Origin: DASXQK01 sp963724385 | GTDB taxonomy: Bacteria; Pseudomonadota; Alphaproteobacteria; Dongiales; Dongiaceae | NCBI GenBank assembly: GCA_963724385.1 | Contig: CAVRUJ010000001.1 | Location: 1,798,001 to 1,862,000, forward strand | Length of the DNA: 64,000 nt | Direction: 5' to 3' | Shown here: positions 8,614 through 17,213 of the stretch, in pieces | How the letters are laid out: the number at the start of each line of letters is the position of its first letter | Position numbering within the stretch: the first letter of the stretch is position 1 | Translations under genes and position numbers: made by a program | Notes under the pieces: generated by a model | Seen by the model: the letters and a program-made list of their open reading frames with translations, nothing else | Told to the model about the DNA's origin: nothing | Database searches by the model: none

Positions 8614-9828
8614 CTATGCGCGCTGGCGCAGCAGCGCCCTTTCGCCGTCATCGGCCAGGCGCCGGTCCCAATCGGCCAGCAGCGGTTCGGTCAGGCGGCG
8701 CCACAGCGGCGGGACCAGCGCGATGAGCGACGCCGTGGTGTAGCCGCAGGGTAGGCGCGGCGCCCCGGATTGCGGCCGCAGCTCCCAATAGGGCTTGCCG
8801 GCGGCCAGATGGTGGTCGGCGTGCAGGCCCAGATTGTATTGCAGGGCATCGGTGAGGAAACGGTCGCATTCCCAGGAATGGCGCGCCTCGACCGGCCTGC
8901 CGGGCACGCGCACCAGGCCGTAATGCTGGGAATAGTCGACCAGCCGCTGGATGCCGGGGCCGAGCCCGGCGGCGATGAGGAAGCCGATGAAGCCGCGATA
9001 GCCGCCGATGGCCGCGACCATGGCGAGCAGCGCCAGGCCATACAGCTCGTCCTGCAGGAGCCGGTTATGGTGCGACAGGAAGGGCAGCCCCCGCTTGACG
9101 AGGCGCGCCTTCTCGATCCTCACCGTCTCCCGGACCTCGCCGATGAGGCAGCGGGCGAGGAAGGCGAGCACATATTCGCCGCGCCGGGCCGTCGCCGGAT
9201 CATCGCGGGTCGCGACGTTGCGGTGATGGCCGTGGAGGTGATAGGTCGGGTAATGCCCGCTGAGATTGAAGGCGAGCAGGGCGCGGGCTACCCGCATCGC
9301 GCCGGCGCTGCCGGACCGGTGCAATAGCTCATGGGCGACTGTCATGCCGGCCAGCGCATAGAAATAGGCCGTCCCGAAGGTCGCCCCGGCGACCGCCGGC
9401 CAACGCCGCACCGAAGGCAGCCCGCCGAACTCGACGCCGATCCGCGACAGCCCATGGACGAGGCCGAGCGGATCACCCCTTGTCAGATAATGAAGGTGCA
9501 GAAGGGTTACGACGGCGAGCAGGGGCAGGGTGGCGTAAAGCTCGATGTCGTAGAGCCAGCGGCTGGCCCGCCGCGCCGGCGGCACCGCATCGCCGATCAG
9601 CTCGTCCAGCATCCCGGCGCCGATGAGGGCGAGGCCGATGACGAGCCAGATCCAGCCGCCGCCGAACAGCAAGGCGACGATGAAGGCCAGCATCAGGGCA
9701 TTGAGGATACCGTATCGCAAGGCGTGCAAGTATGGGCTCAAGCGCTGCCGATGCCTCGTTCGGTCGGCCGGCGGGCTCGCCTGCCCGGCGGCATCGACGC
9801 CGGCGCCGGAGTCAGGGCGCAGCAGCAT
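8614..9828 (-). CDS. AlkB-type membrane alkane/fatty-acyl hydroxylase
   Basis: A 404-residue integral membrane di-iron monooxygenase. All histidine boxes are present: HELLH (166-170), HLHGHH (197-202) and LHADHH (335-340), plus the AlkB-specific QHYG box (301-304). Six hydrophobic segments fit the AlkB topology. Such enzymes hydroxylate the terminal carbon of alkanes or related chains with rubredoxin as electron donor; no rubredoxin gene is in the window. AlkB normally reads NYxxHYG where this has VDYSQHYG, so the substrate may differ. The start at 9828 gives family length; the frame stays open to 9951 but those residues are not conserved in character. Confidence 0.86.
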   Translation of the reverse strand: MLLRPDSGAGVDAAGQASPPADRTRHRQRLSPYLHALRYGILNALMLAFIVALLFGGGWIWLVIGLALIGAGMLDELIGDAVPPARRASRWLYDIELYATLPLLAVVTLLHLHYLTRGDPLGLVHGLSRIGVEFGGLPSVRRWPAVAGATFGTAYFYALAGMTVAHELLHRSGSAGAMRVARALLAFNLSGHYPTYHLHGHHRNVATRDDPATARRGEYVLAFLARCLIGEVRETVRIEKARLVKRGLPFLSHHNRLLQDELYGLALLAMVAAIGGYRGFIGFLIAAGLGPGIQRLVDYSQHYGLVRVPGRPVEARHSWECDRFLTDALQYNLGLHADHHLAAGKPYWELRPQSGAPRLPCGYTTASLIALVPPLWRRLTEPLLADWDRRLADDGERALLRQRA

Positions 9829-9997
9829 CGACCCGCTTGATCCGATATGCCTGGAACACCCCCGGCCGAGAGCCAAAAAATCTGCATCAGATTTGGTCTG
9901 GTGACAAGGCAGAGGGCTTGGCGATCGCGGGTCACATTGATTTGTGACCAATGGCAGAACCGTTCCAGCTCACCGCTAGGCATGCCATACTGTTGGC

Positions 9998-10195
9998 ATG
10001 GCTAAGATCCTCTACTGGATCGTCATGCTACCCGACCGCACTTATAAGGTCGAGGTGACAAAACACGGCGTCCACCAGCAGTCGCAGGGCGGCTTCAGGA
10101 ATGACGTTGAAGCCGAGTTATGGGTTGACGCCCAAAGAGCCGCTACTGGCGGCATGGACGAATGGGAACGTCAGTCGGACTTCCCCAGCCACTAA
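9998..10195 (+). CDS. small hypothetical protein of the YxV-GF-W type
   Basis: A 65-residue protein without signal or membrane segment. Its pattern, a beta strand (YKVEVTKHG), a GGFRNDVEAELWVDAQRAA helix and DEWER, recurs in the 66-residue protein at 27022. There the corresponding parts are YRVVHEKDG, VGFADSSEAADWAVGMQAA and SLWER. The shared spacing supports both as real genes. The C-terminal helix would carry the conserved Trp residues. No function is known to me; a small regulatory or binding role is only a guess. Confidence 0.6.
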   Translation: MAKILYWIVMLPDRTYKVEVTKHGVHQQSQGGFRNDVEAELWVDAQRAATGGMDEWERQSDFPSH

Positions 10196-10452
10196 CGGCA
10201 ACCAAGCGCCTCAAGCGCGCCTGCGATCCCTCGCTCCTTTGAAGTTACAGACCTAACCGAGTGCTCATTTGCCTCGAGGGCAGAGGGAACCATGTGGAGA
10301 TGTGGGCAGCCGCGCGGCGCAGCTGACCCCCTCGCAGTGGCCGCGCGGTGGGAAGTCGCCGGGCGGTTGTCGTTTTCTCCACAGCGCAGACCGTCGATGG
10401 CTTCCCGGCCCATCCTTGCGGTGGCCGGTGAGCGTGGCCATAGAACACGCGC

Positions 10453-10641
10453 TCAAGCCATGTGCCGGATCGCCCATGCCACCGCGAATGCGACAGCGAT
10501 CCCAAGAACTATCAGACCCGGCAGGAGATAGATCCTCGCACTGCGCCGATTCTGTGAGTCGAACTGCACCCATACGTAGGCAAGAGCGGGAATCAGCAAT
10601 ACAGCCGCCCCGATCCCAAGACCGATCGCGCCCCACTTCAT
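10453..10641 (-). CDS. small membrane protein
   Basis: A 62-residue protein with two strongly hydrophobic segments (IGLGIGAAVLLIPALAYVWV and PGLIVLGIAVAFAVAWAI) joined by a polar turn with RRSAR. AGGGA precedes the ATG by two to three bases, a short spacing. The 257 bases between this gene's stop and the gene ending at 10195 hold nothing I can call. No function is assigned. Confidence 0.5.
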   Translation of the reverse strand: MKWGAIGLGIGAAVLLIPALAYVWVQFDSQNRRSARIYLLPGLIVLGIAVAFAVAWAIRHMA

Positions 10642-10796
10642 ATCCCTGGCTCCCAGAGCTGTAGTGTTGCCTGCCAGAGTACAGCCAGTTTCAACAAGGG
10701 TGCCAGCCGGAGGCGATACTTCGATCCGAGGTTGTGCCGGTCCCCGGCAGGTATAGGCTATCCCCTCCGGTAGTCGACCTTCAGGGGAGCAATTTG

Positions 10797-11096
10797 ATGG
10801 CCGGTTTCATCGAACACATCCGGGTTGGAGCCAACGGAGAAACGGAGGTGCTCCAACGAAGCGCGTGGAGCGGCCCAGCACTAAGTCGCGAGCAGTTTAC
10901 GGAAATCGCCTTCGCCATCCTGAATGACGAAGGTAAGGGGCCCAAGTCAGGCAGCGAGACCGCCCCTCCGGCTGGGAACTCGCCAGCTCCTGATGCAATT
11001 CGTTTCGTTCGAGATGACGGCACGGAAGCATATCGCTACGACGTTGGCGACCTGGCGCAGGACGACCAGGAGCTTCCTGGGACAACCAAAGCCTGA
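10797..11096 (+). CDS. hypothetical protein
   Basis: A 99-residue soluble protein, start chosen at ATG 10797 because GGGGAG lies eight bases upstream. Residues 1-45 are mixed alpha/beta (IEHIRVGANGETEVLQRSAWSG). A Pro/Gly/Ser linker follows, then the short acidic tail DGTEAYRYDVGDLAQDD. No domain is recognised. Confidence 0.5.
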   Translation: MAGFIEHIRVGANGETEVLQRSAWSGPALSREQFTEIAFAILNDEGKGPKSGSETAPPAGNSPAPDAIRFVRDDGTEAYRYDVGDLAQDDQELPGTTKA

Positions 11097-11176
11097 GCGA
11101 CCGGAGAGTGGCGCGGTCTCGCCCGCAGGGTCGGGGCCGGCCGTGACGGGGTCCGGCCGGTGCGACAGCTTGTACC

Positions 11177-11470
11177 ATGGACGGCGGCCTGGCTCCGTCC
11201 TCCAATTCCTCCATGGCGGATGAGGTTCATAGCAGGACGGACGCCGAGCTGGTCGGCATGTTGGACGAGCCCGCCGGCTGGATGGTGCAGGCCGACGCGG
11301 CCGCCGCCCTGCCCCAGACTCACCTGCGCGCGGCTCTGTTCCAGGCCTTCGAGCTGACGGCAGCCGGGCTTCGCGTCAAGCAGATCGTCAAGGCGCCGGA
11401 CGACCAGGTGGCGCTGGGCGTGATGCAGATCCATCGCTTGTGGTGGCGGCTCGGGCTGCTCGGCGGCTGA
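11177..11470 (+). CDS. hypothetical protein
   Basis: A 97-residue helical protein; a shorter form from ATG 11213 (MADEVHSRT) is possible. The LRAALFQAFELTAAGLRVKQIVKAPDDQVALGVMQIHRLWWRL part reads as two amphipathic helices. Neither start has a good ribosome site. The next bases carry palindromic repeats. Family unknown. Confidence 0.42.
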   Translation: MDGGLAPSSNSSMADEVHSRTDAELVGMLDEPAGWMVQADAAAALPQTHLRAALFQAFELTAAGLRVKQIVKAPDDQVALGVMQIHRLWWRLGLLGG

Positions 11471-11480
11471 TCCGGCCGCT

Positions 11481-11545
11481 AGTATCGGATCGCAGAAATT
11501 CGAGACTCGGGCTTATGTCACGAATTTCTGCGTGAATCCGACACT
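11481..11545. repeat. GTGAATC hairpin, copy 1
   Basis: The left arm (11481-11502, AGTATCGGAT-CGCAGAAATTCG) pairs with the right arm (11521-11545, CGAATTTCTGCG-TGA-ATCCGACACT). Only the three-base bulge TGA and one outer mismatch interrupt the pairing. The loop is 18 bases. The conserved part is the CGTGAATC on the right arm, shared with the two elements near 36 kb whose stems are otherwise unrelated. Confidence 0.75.
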
Positions 11546-11560
11546 AAGACTCGAAACCAT

Positions 11561-11587
11561 GTACCGACTTTCTGCGAAAGTCGGTAC
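11561..11587. repeat. perfect 12-base hairpin
   Basis: GTACCGACTTTC (11561-11572), loop TGC, GAAAGTCGGTAC (11576-11587) pair perfectly. The element follows copy 1 of the GTGAATC hairpin and shares its AGACTCG and TTTCTGCG words, so it looks like a simplified tandem relative without the bulge. There is no T tract, so it is not a typical terminator. Confidence 0.7.
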
Positions 11588-11609
11588 TAGGGCCCGGAGG
11601 GAGGGCGGG

Positions 11610-11912
11610 ATGGCGCGGCTTCACCTCGACGAAACGGTCGTTGCCCGGTTCGCCGGAGAGCCCCGGTTCAATGTTCTGTGGGATACGAGCCTGTGGGGAT
11701 TCGGCTGCCGCTTCAGCGCCCGGCAGCCGCCGCGCTATCTCGTTTATTTCCGGACCAGGGTCATGGCTGTCGGTTGCCGGCGCGTCATCGGTTCGAGCCC
11801 GCATATCAGCTGCGACCAGGCCCGGCGCCTCGCCCAGGAATTCATCGCCCGCAGCGCGCCCCATCAGCTCTCGCGCAATGCCGCGCGAGAGCCGGCCGGC
11901 CGGGCCAGCTGA
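11610..11912 (+). CDS. stand-alone integrase arm-type DNA-binding domain (integrase fragment)
   Basis: About 100 residues matching only the N-terminal arm-binding region of tyrosine integrases. The start MARLHLDETVVARF, then VLWDTSLWGFGCRFS (family: WDTxLxGFGxRVS), a PRYLVYFRTR strand, a CRRVIGSS turn and CDQARRLAQEFIA helix are in order. The catalytic core with its R-HxR-Y set is missing; a Pro/Ala-rich tail and stop follow. GGAGGGAGG ahead of ATG 11610 supports translation. It is either the remnant of an integrated element or a domesticated DNA-binding protein. The hairpins directly upstream make the element history more plausible. Confidence 0.62.
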   Translation: MARLHLDETVVARFAGEPRFNVLWDTSLWGFGCRFSARQPPRYLVYFRTRVMAVGCRRVIGSSPHISCDQARRLAQEFIARSAPHQLSRNAAREPAGRAS

Positions 11913-12022
11913 CCGAACGTCTTCGCGAAAGCCCGGGTGCCGGGCAGGAGCGGCGCCGGCGCCCGGTTTCCTGCCCGGCGATGGTTCAGCGATGACGGCT
12001 GCGAAAGATCCGCTTGCCCCGC

Positions 12023-12310
12023 CTACCAATTCAGCTTCACGGAATTGGTGCAGGTGAAGCTTCCGTCGATGTGGCTGCCGCAGAGCACCACCTCCTTGAG
12101 GGCCGTGTCGTAGATCCACATCAGGGAGGAAATGGGCGTGGCCCCTTGCGCGGTCGCCGGCGAAGGCTGGATCGCCAGCACGATGACGCCATTGGCGCTT
12201 GCCGGCTGGCCCGACGCGGACGGCATAGCTGGGTTGGCCGACTGGGCGAAAGATAGGCACGGCCAGCACGCGACCGCGAACAGGGCCAGGAGAGCGGTTC
12301 TCGGTTTCAT
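12023..12310 (-). CDS. small secreted hypothetical protein
   Basis: A 95-residue protein starting MKPRTALLALFAVACWPCLSFAQ, a typical Sec signal with AXA-like cleavage after SFAQ. The mature part of about 70 residues (GVIVLAIQPS, SSLMWIYDTALKEVVLCGSH, GSFTCTNSVKLNW) looks beta-rich with one Cys pair. The longer in-frame extension upstream contains the tandem repeat at 12332 and is unlikely to be coding. Function unknown. Confidence 0.62.
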   Translation of the reverse strand: MKPRTALLALFAVACWPCLSFAQSANPAMPSASGQPASANGVIVLAIQPSPATAQGATPISSLMWIYDTALKEVVLCGSHIDGSFTCTNSVKLNW

Positions 12311-12758
12311 TGCCTTGGATCCTCTTATTCTTGTCTCGGATGGGCGTGTCTCGGATGGGCCAAAATGCGATCGAAGATACCCTTCGGGCGTAGCGGGTTC
12401 GAAGCGCTTCGCGGCGGCGTGGCAAACATTGAGACCGGAAAAACCTGAGCCCCCTTGCGGCACCCTATTGAAACGTATCACTGGCGGGTTGCGAGGAGAA
12501 GACAGGCAACCCCGCGATGTACGTGGTGTGGGTCTTCGCCGTGGGCCAGGACGCCAGAATCACAACGACCCAGACGACGGCGCGCCGCCGGCGCAGATCC
12601 ACGGTGGGAATATGGCACGCGGCCGGCGGATCGCAAACCGGCCGGAGAATCTTGCGCTACGGGCAAGGCCTTGGCTGGTGCCCGGCTGCCATTGCTGACA
12701 TGATAGTCCGAATAATTTGTAACTTTGCCACGACCCGTCTCCACTCGGGGAGCAATAT
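12311..12758. other. gene-free stretch with a 14-base tandem repeat
   Basis: This is the divergent region between the small secreted protein and the glycosyltransferase. TGTCTCGGATGGGC occurs twice (12332-12345 and 12347-12360) with one base between copies. Several frames are open here on both strands, but none has a plausible start and protein character. GGGGAG before 12759 is the ribosome site of the next gene. Confidence 0.5.
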
Positions 12759-14267
12759 GTGAGGGGAGCAAGTCCGGCCCCAAAGCAGATCGCTCGGGCC
12801 GCAATAATCGGGAACAAGAAGATCTTTTGGCTAGGGCTGGGCGCGATCCTCGCCGCTTCCGCGGCACTTCGCCTTCGCGGCGTTGCCTCTGACAGCATAT
12901 GGCTCGACGAGGCCGTGTCGTGGAGTCAGGCGAGCCAGGGGTTCTGGGTCACGCTTCGGGCGGCAGCCGCTACCAACGACGCCCCTCTGCACAATATCCT
13001 GCTGCATTTCACGATCCTGCTCCTGGGCGATGGCGAATTCGCTCTTCGATTGCCTTCGGTGGTACTGGGGGTTGCCGGGGTCGCCGCGATCTACTGGGTA
13101 GGCTCGCTCATCGATGGGCCGCCTGTCGGGTATCTGTCTGCCGCCCTGCTTGGACTATCGACATTTCACATCTATTACTCCCAGGAGGCGCGCGACTATG
13201 CCCTCCTGGCCCTGACCGCAACGCTCTTTGCAGGAGCCACGATACGGGCCCTGGGATCAGATCGTCGCGGCTGGCATGGCGCTTCCACGGTGGCGGCGAT
13301 ACTTCTGCTTTACTCGCACCCGTATGGATTGTTCCTGTGGTTCTCCATTGCGATCGCCGTGATTGCGAGTGCCAGACTGCGCCGCGATCCCGATCAGACA
13401 ACCCTCGCGAGATGGGCAATTTGGCAAGCGGTGCCGATATTGGTGTACCTGCCATGGGCGGGATTTCTGGCCAGCCGTTACGTCGAGATTGCGATTCACG
13501 GCTTCTGGATACGGAAGCCCGACGCGCACGCCCTTATTTCCATTGTCGTAAGTCTCGCTTCCGGCCGCCTCATGGCATTGATGCTCGCCGCAGGCGCGGT
13601 ATTGGGCCTCTTTGCACCTGCACGACCGTTGGAAGGAAGCGCCGAGGGTCCTCGCCCGGCGAAAGGCCATTTTGACCTGCTCCGGGTCGTGCTTCTCGCC
13701 TGGCCTTTCGGGCCATTGCTGCTCGGCCTCACCGTATCGCTGATCAGTCAGCCGATTCTTTGGGACAGATATCTGATATGTTCGCTGCCCGGCTGGCTGA
13801 TCCTGGCCTCATGGGGTTTCTGCCGTCTTGGCAGGATATGGGGCAGCTGGGTCCTGGCCGCGGTCGTCGCTGCCGCCCTGGGAAATTTGTATTACTACGA
13901 ACCCCACCACCGCGACGATGTTCGTGGCGCGGTAGCGGCTTATGTCGGTCAAGCGGTGTCCGCTGATTGCGTCTTCATGTACCGCGACTATCTCGCCGTT
14001 CCGGTACTCTACTATTTGCGCGAACCGCCGCCCTGCTTCCGGCCCTCCAAGACGGCCGCGGACATCAGGCCCTGGGAATTCGCTTCGCCTCGGGCGTGGC
14101 TTTTTCTCGGGTTCATAAATGCCGATGAGAGACGTGCCGTCATGGATAGCTTGCAAGCCCACGGATGGCAGACGCACACCGTAACCAAGGTGCCGGGCGG
14201 CGAGCTCTTGGTCGCGGAGTTCCGCCAAATAGGGAAGCATCCGTTGCGCGCGAAGCCGCTCGGATAG
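12759..14267 (+). CDS. GT39/ArnT-like membrane glycosyltransferase
   Basis: A 502-residue GT-C protein with about ten to twelve membrane segments and a C-terminal periplasmic part. The first periplasmic loop carries WLDEAVSW (Asp50-Glu51), the catalytic acidic pair of dolichyl- or polyprenyl-phosphate-mannose-type transferases. A second loop has YYSQEARDYALL, also typical. The enzyme would move a sugar from a polyprenyl-phosphate carrier to lipid, protein or glycan on the outer face of the inner membrane. GTG at 12759 follows GGGGAG at good spacing. It opens the glycan-related stretch that runs to 22.8 kb. Confidence 0.84.
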   Translation: MRGASPAPKQIARAAIIGNKKIFWLGLGAILAASAALRLRGVASDSIWLDEAVSWSQASQGFWVTLRAAAATNDAPLHNILLHFTILLLGDGEFALRLPSVVLGVAGVAAIYWVGSLIDGPPVGYLSAALLGLSTFHIYYSQEARDYALLALTATLFAGATIRALGSDRRGWHGASTVAAILLLYSHPYGLFLWFSIAIAVIASARLRRDPDQTTLARWAIWQAVPILVYLPWAGFLASRYVEIAIHGFWIRKPDAHALISIVVSLASGRLMALMLAAGAVLGLFAPARPLEGSAEGPRPAKGHFDLLRVVLLAWPFGPLLLGLTVSLISQPILWDRYLICSLPGWLILASWGFCRLGRIWGSWVLAAVVAAALGNLYYYEPHHRDDVRGAVAAYVGQAVSADCVFMYRDYLAVPVLYYLREPPPCFRPSKTAADIRPWEFASPRAWLFLGFINADERRAVMDSLQAHGWQTHTVTKVPGGELLVAEFRQIGKHPLRAKPLG

Positions 14268-14449
14268 TGCAGTGCCTCGCCCCGCTGAATTGCGAGGGCG
14301 TCGGCGAAGGCCGAGCTCCCGGCTTTCTCTCTCGCCGACGGACCAGATCAGCGAAATGGCCGTCGGCTGAATCCGGACAGGTCGCTTTAGCCGAAGGTGG
14401 CGCTTCGGCGGCTCAGTGGGCCGGCCCGCCTCCATGCTAGGATGAGCCG

Positions 14450-15919
14450 ATGAACCTCGCCCTTCATCCTTATCTCCTGGCGCGCTATGAGCCCGAGCGC
14501 GTTGCCATCGAGGAGGATGGCCGCCCGATCAGTTATGGCGAATTCGAGGCGCTGTCCCGCGCCATGGCGCATCGGCTCCGGGAGGCGGGTCTCCGCGAGG
14601 GCGATATCTGCGCCCTGCTGACGCGGGACGATGCCGCCAGCTTGGCCGCCATGTTCGCAGTATGGCGCCTGGGCGCGGTGCTGCTGCCGCTCGACCGGCG
14701 CGCGCGGTCGTCCGAGACGGACCTCGTGGCCGCCCGCTTCAAGCCGCGGGTCGTCGCCAGTTTGGAGCCCGAGCGGAATGCCGGAGGCCGTCTCAGCCTC
14801 AGCCTCGAGGATGGCGGGTTTCGTTGGGACCGCGGCGACTTGCCGGTCATAGGCGGCGGCGATGGCACGGCGCTTCTGGCGCTCTCGTCGGGCACGACCG
14901 GCGAACCGAAGGCCGCGGCGATCACCCACGACCAGCATCTGGCCCGCGTGCTGAGCTATTCCGTCAGCTACCCGATCCGCCGCGACGACCGGCACATTTC
15001 GATTTTGCCGCTCGCCTACAACTGGGGCCGCAATCTCGCGGTTTCGCATCTCTGCCTGGGGGCGACTTTGATCTTGCTGCCGGCCCTCTCGGCGCCGGAA
15101 GAACTGGTGGCGGCAGCGGAAGACCGGCGGGCGACGAGCCTTGCGGCCGTCCCCCATGTGAGCCGCGCGCTGCTGCAATGGGCGGCCGGCCGGCCTCCGG
15201 TGCTGGGGCGGCTCAACCGGTACTTCTCCTCTACCGCGCCGCTCTTTGCCGAGGAGCGCAGGCAGATCCGCGCCCATGTCGCGCCCTGCTTGACGGAGGT
15301 CTATGGCACGACCGAGACCGGCGGCCTCTGCGTGCTGACGCCCGAGGATCAGGAGCGCGCGCCCGGTTCCGTCGGCCAGCCGGCTATCGGTGTCGAGATC
15401 GAGGTCGTCGACGAGGCGGACCGGCCGGTCCCACGGGGCGAAACAGGGTCGCTCCGGTGCCGGAGCCCCGGGACGGTCCGGGGCTATTTCGGCGGCGGCC
15501 GGGCCGACAACGAGCGGTTTCGCCACGGCTGGTACTATCCGGGCGACATCGGGCGGATCGACGGCCAGGGCTTCATCTATCTCGAGGGGCGCAGCGCCGA
15601 CGTCATCAAGCGCCGCGGCATGACCATCTTCGTCGCGGACATCGAACGGGCGCTGGCCGCCCATCCGGCCGTCGCCGAGGCGGCCGTCGTCGGCCTGCCC
15701 ACCGCCGACCGCGACGAGGAGATAGCGGCCTTCGTCGTTCTCGCCAAAGCGGTCGAGACGGCGGAGCTTGAGACGCATTGCAGGATCGCCCTTTCGTCCC
15801 ACAAGCTTCCGCAGCGGATCACGGTGCTGCCGGCCCTGCCGCGCAACGCCGCCGGAAAAGTCGTCAAGTCGTCGCTGGCTGCGCTTGCGACACCCACCGC
15901 GGGCATGGCGGAGGAATAG
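14450..15919 (+). CDS. class I adenylate-forming enzyme (acyl-CoA/acyl-AMP ligase)
   Basis: A 489-residue ANL-superfamily ligase. The phosphate loop LSSGTTGEPKAAAI lies near residue 145, YGTTETGG near 283, the adenine/ribose-binding WYYPGDIGRID near 360 and the catalytic C-terminal lysine in NAAGKVVKSS. It activates a carboxylic acid as AMP ester and passes it to CoA or a carrier protein. The substrate is not readable. The gene converges on a carrier-protein/thioesterase fusion only 27 bases away, so that carrier is a candidate acceptor. Base composition matches the neighbours. Confidence 0.85.
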   Translation: MNLALHPYLLARYEPERVAIEEDGRPISYGEFEALSRAMAHRLREAGLREGDICALLTRDDAASLAAMFAVWRLGAVLLPLDRRARSSETDLVAARFKPRVVASLEPERNAGGRLSLSLEDGGFRWDRGDLPVIGGGDGTALLALSSGTTGEPKAAAITHDQHLARVLSYSVSYPIRRDDRHISILPLAYNWGRNLAVSHLCLGATLILLPALSAPEELVAAAEDRRATSLAAVPHVSRALLQWAAGRPPVLGRLNRYFSSTAPLFAEERRQIRAHVAPCLTEVYGTTETGGLCVLTPEDQERAPGSVGQPAIGVEIEVVDEADRPVPRGETGSLRCRSPGTVRGYFGGGRADNERFRHGWYYPGDIGRIDGQGFIYLEGRSADVIKRRGMTIFVADIERALAAHPAVAEAAVVGLPTADRDEEIAAFVVLAKAVETAELETHCRIALSSHKLPQRITVLPALPRNAAGKVVKSSLAALATPTAGMAEE

Positions 15920-15946
15920 GGTCGGCGCCATTTCTCGGGGGAAGCT

Positions 15947-17095
15947 TCACCGAGCCTTGGCGCCGGGCTCCCCTTCGGCGGCGAGATCGAGGCGCCGCTG
16001 GAGCGCGCGGCCCAGCGCGTTGAGCTCGGCTGCGAACAGATGCTCGTGCAGAACGCCCAGCTCGACAATGTCGATCCGGGGCGCCAGGGCCTGGGTCCTG
16101 CCGGCATTGGCCTCGAAGTCCGCCCTGTGCTCCTTCGAGAAAATGATCGTGACCGGGCCGTCATAGGGCAGCGGCCGATAGGCCTTGAGCGCGGCTTTCG
16201 CGCCCGCATGCACCGCAGCCTGCCGGCCGAGGTCGGGCGGCACATAGCCGGCCGGCGTCCGGACCTGGCCGTCGAGGGCCCGGCGCGCGACATCGAGGCG
16301 CCGGCGCTTCACATGCCAGGCGAGGCGGCTCGCCGTCCGCTGCAGGCGGGCGGAAACGCCGTCTGGCTTGTCCCAGCGCAGCCAGGGCACCACCGAGGGA
16401 TGAAGGGCCGGATCGATCATGCCGAGGAAGCGGATTTCCTCGCCGGCGGCCTTCAAGATCCGGGCGATTTCGAGCGCGATCAGGCCGCCGACGCAAAGGC
16501 CGGCGAGAAGATAGGGGCCTTGCGGCCGCACCGCGCGAATCGCCTGGGCGTAGTCGGCGGCCATCGCCTCGAAACGGGTATGGGGCTCCTCGCCCTCGAC
16601 CAGGCCGCGCCCCTGCAAGGCAAAGAGCGGTTGCCCTGGATCGAGATGCGGCAGCATGCGGCGCGCGAACAAGACCGTGCCCCAGGCCGCGTGGACCATG
16701 AACAACGGCGGCCGGTTGCCCGTCGCGCGGATCGGCAGCAGGGGATGGCCGTCGGCGGGGGTTCCGGCCTCGGCGAGGAGGGCGGCGAGGCTCCGCACCG
16801 TCGGGTGCTTGATGAGGGCGGAGGGCAGCATGGCCCGGCCGTAAACGCGGTCGATCTCGGCCATGAGCGCGGTCGCCGATATTGAATTGCCCCCCAGATC
16901 GAAGAAGTCGTCGAGCACGCCGAGGCCCCGGATGCCGAGAATCTCCTCCCAGAGCCGGACGAGGCGAAGCTCCGCTGCCTCCCGCGGGGCCTCGAAGGGC
17001 GTAGCGAGCCGGAATCGATCGCGCGGGATCGCCGTCGAAGGACCGGGCTGCCCGCCCGCTTCGCTCTCGACCCCCGTTTTGCTCTCGACCTCCAT
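15947..17095 (-). CDS. carrier protein-thioesterase fusion (PCP-TE), Cys nucleophile
   Basis: A 382-residue two-domain protein like the last part of a nonribosomal peptide synthetase. Residues about 38-110 are a phosphopantetheine carrier with DDFFDLGGNSIS (Ser71 takes the cofactor). Residues about 125-370 are a thioesterase: GLCVGG places Cys201 where most such enzymes have Ser, Asp228 lies in LGMIDPALHP and His352 in VLHEHLF. No condensation or adenylation domain is attached, so substrates must be loaded in trans. Candidates in the window are the ligase at 14450 and the adenylation protein at 36231. The product is unknown. Confidence 0.86.
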   Translation of the reverse strand: MEVESKTGVESEAGGQPGPSTAIPRDRFRLATPFEAPREAAELRLVRLWEEILGIRGLGVLDDFFDLGGNSISATALMAEIDRVYGRAMLPSALIKHPTVRSLAALLAEAGTPADGHPLLPIRATGNRPPLFMVHAAWGTVLFARRMLPHLDPGQPLFALQGRGLVEGEEPHTRFEAMAADYAQAIRAVRPQGPYLLAGLCVGGLIALEIARILKAAGEEIRFLGMIDPALHPSVVPWLRWDKPDGVSARLQRTASRLAWHVKRRRLDVARRALDGQVRTPAGYVPPDLGRQAAVHAGAKAALKAYRPLPYDGPVTIIFSKEHRADFEANAGRTQALAPRIDIVELGVLHEHLFAAELNALGRALQRRLDLAAEGEPGAKAR

Positions 17096-17213
17096 GTTGT
17101 TCTCAATTACCCCGTCATGACAGCGGCAGGCTGACGCAAAGCCGGAAGGCTTTCAAGCCGTGGCCGACAGGCATGGCCCACAGGCGATCGACCTGCCGGC
17201 GCGCGGCTCGCGT

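Noticed and set aside
12332..12360. Start of a CRISPR-like array
   Set aside because: There are only two 14-base copies with a one-base gap, without spacers. It is a short tandem duplication.
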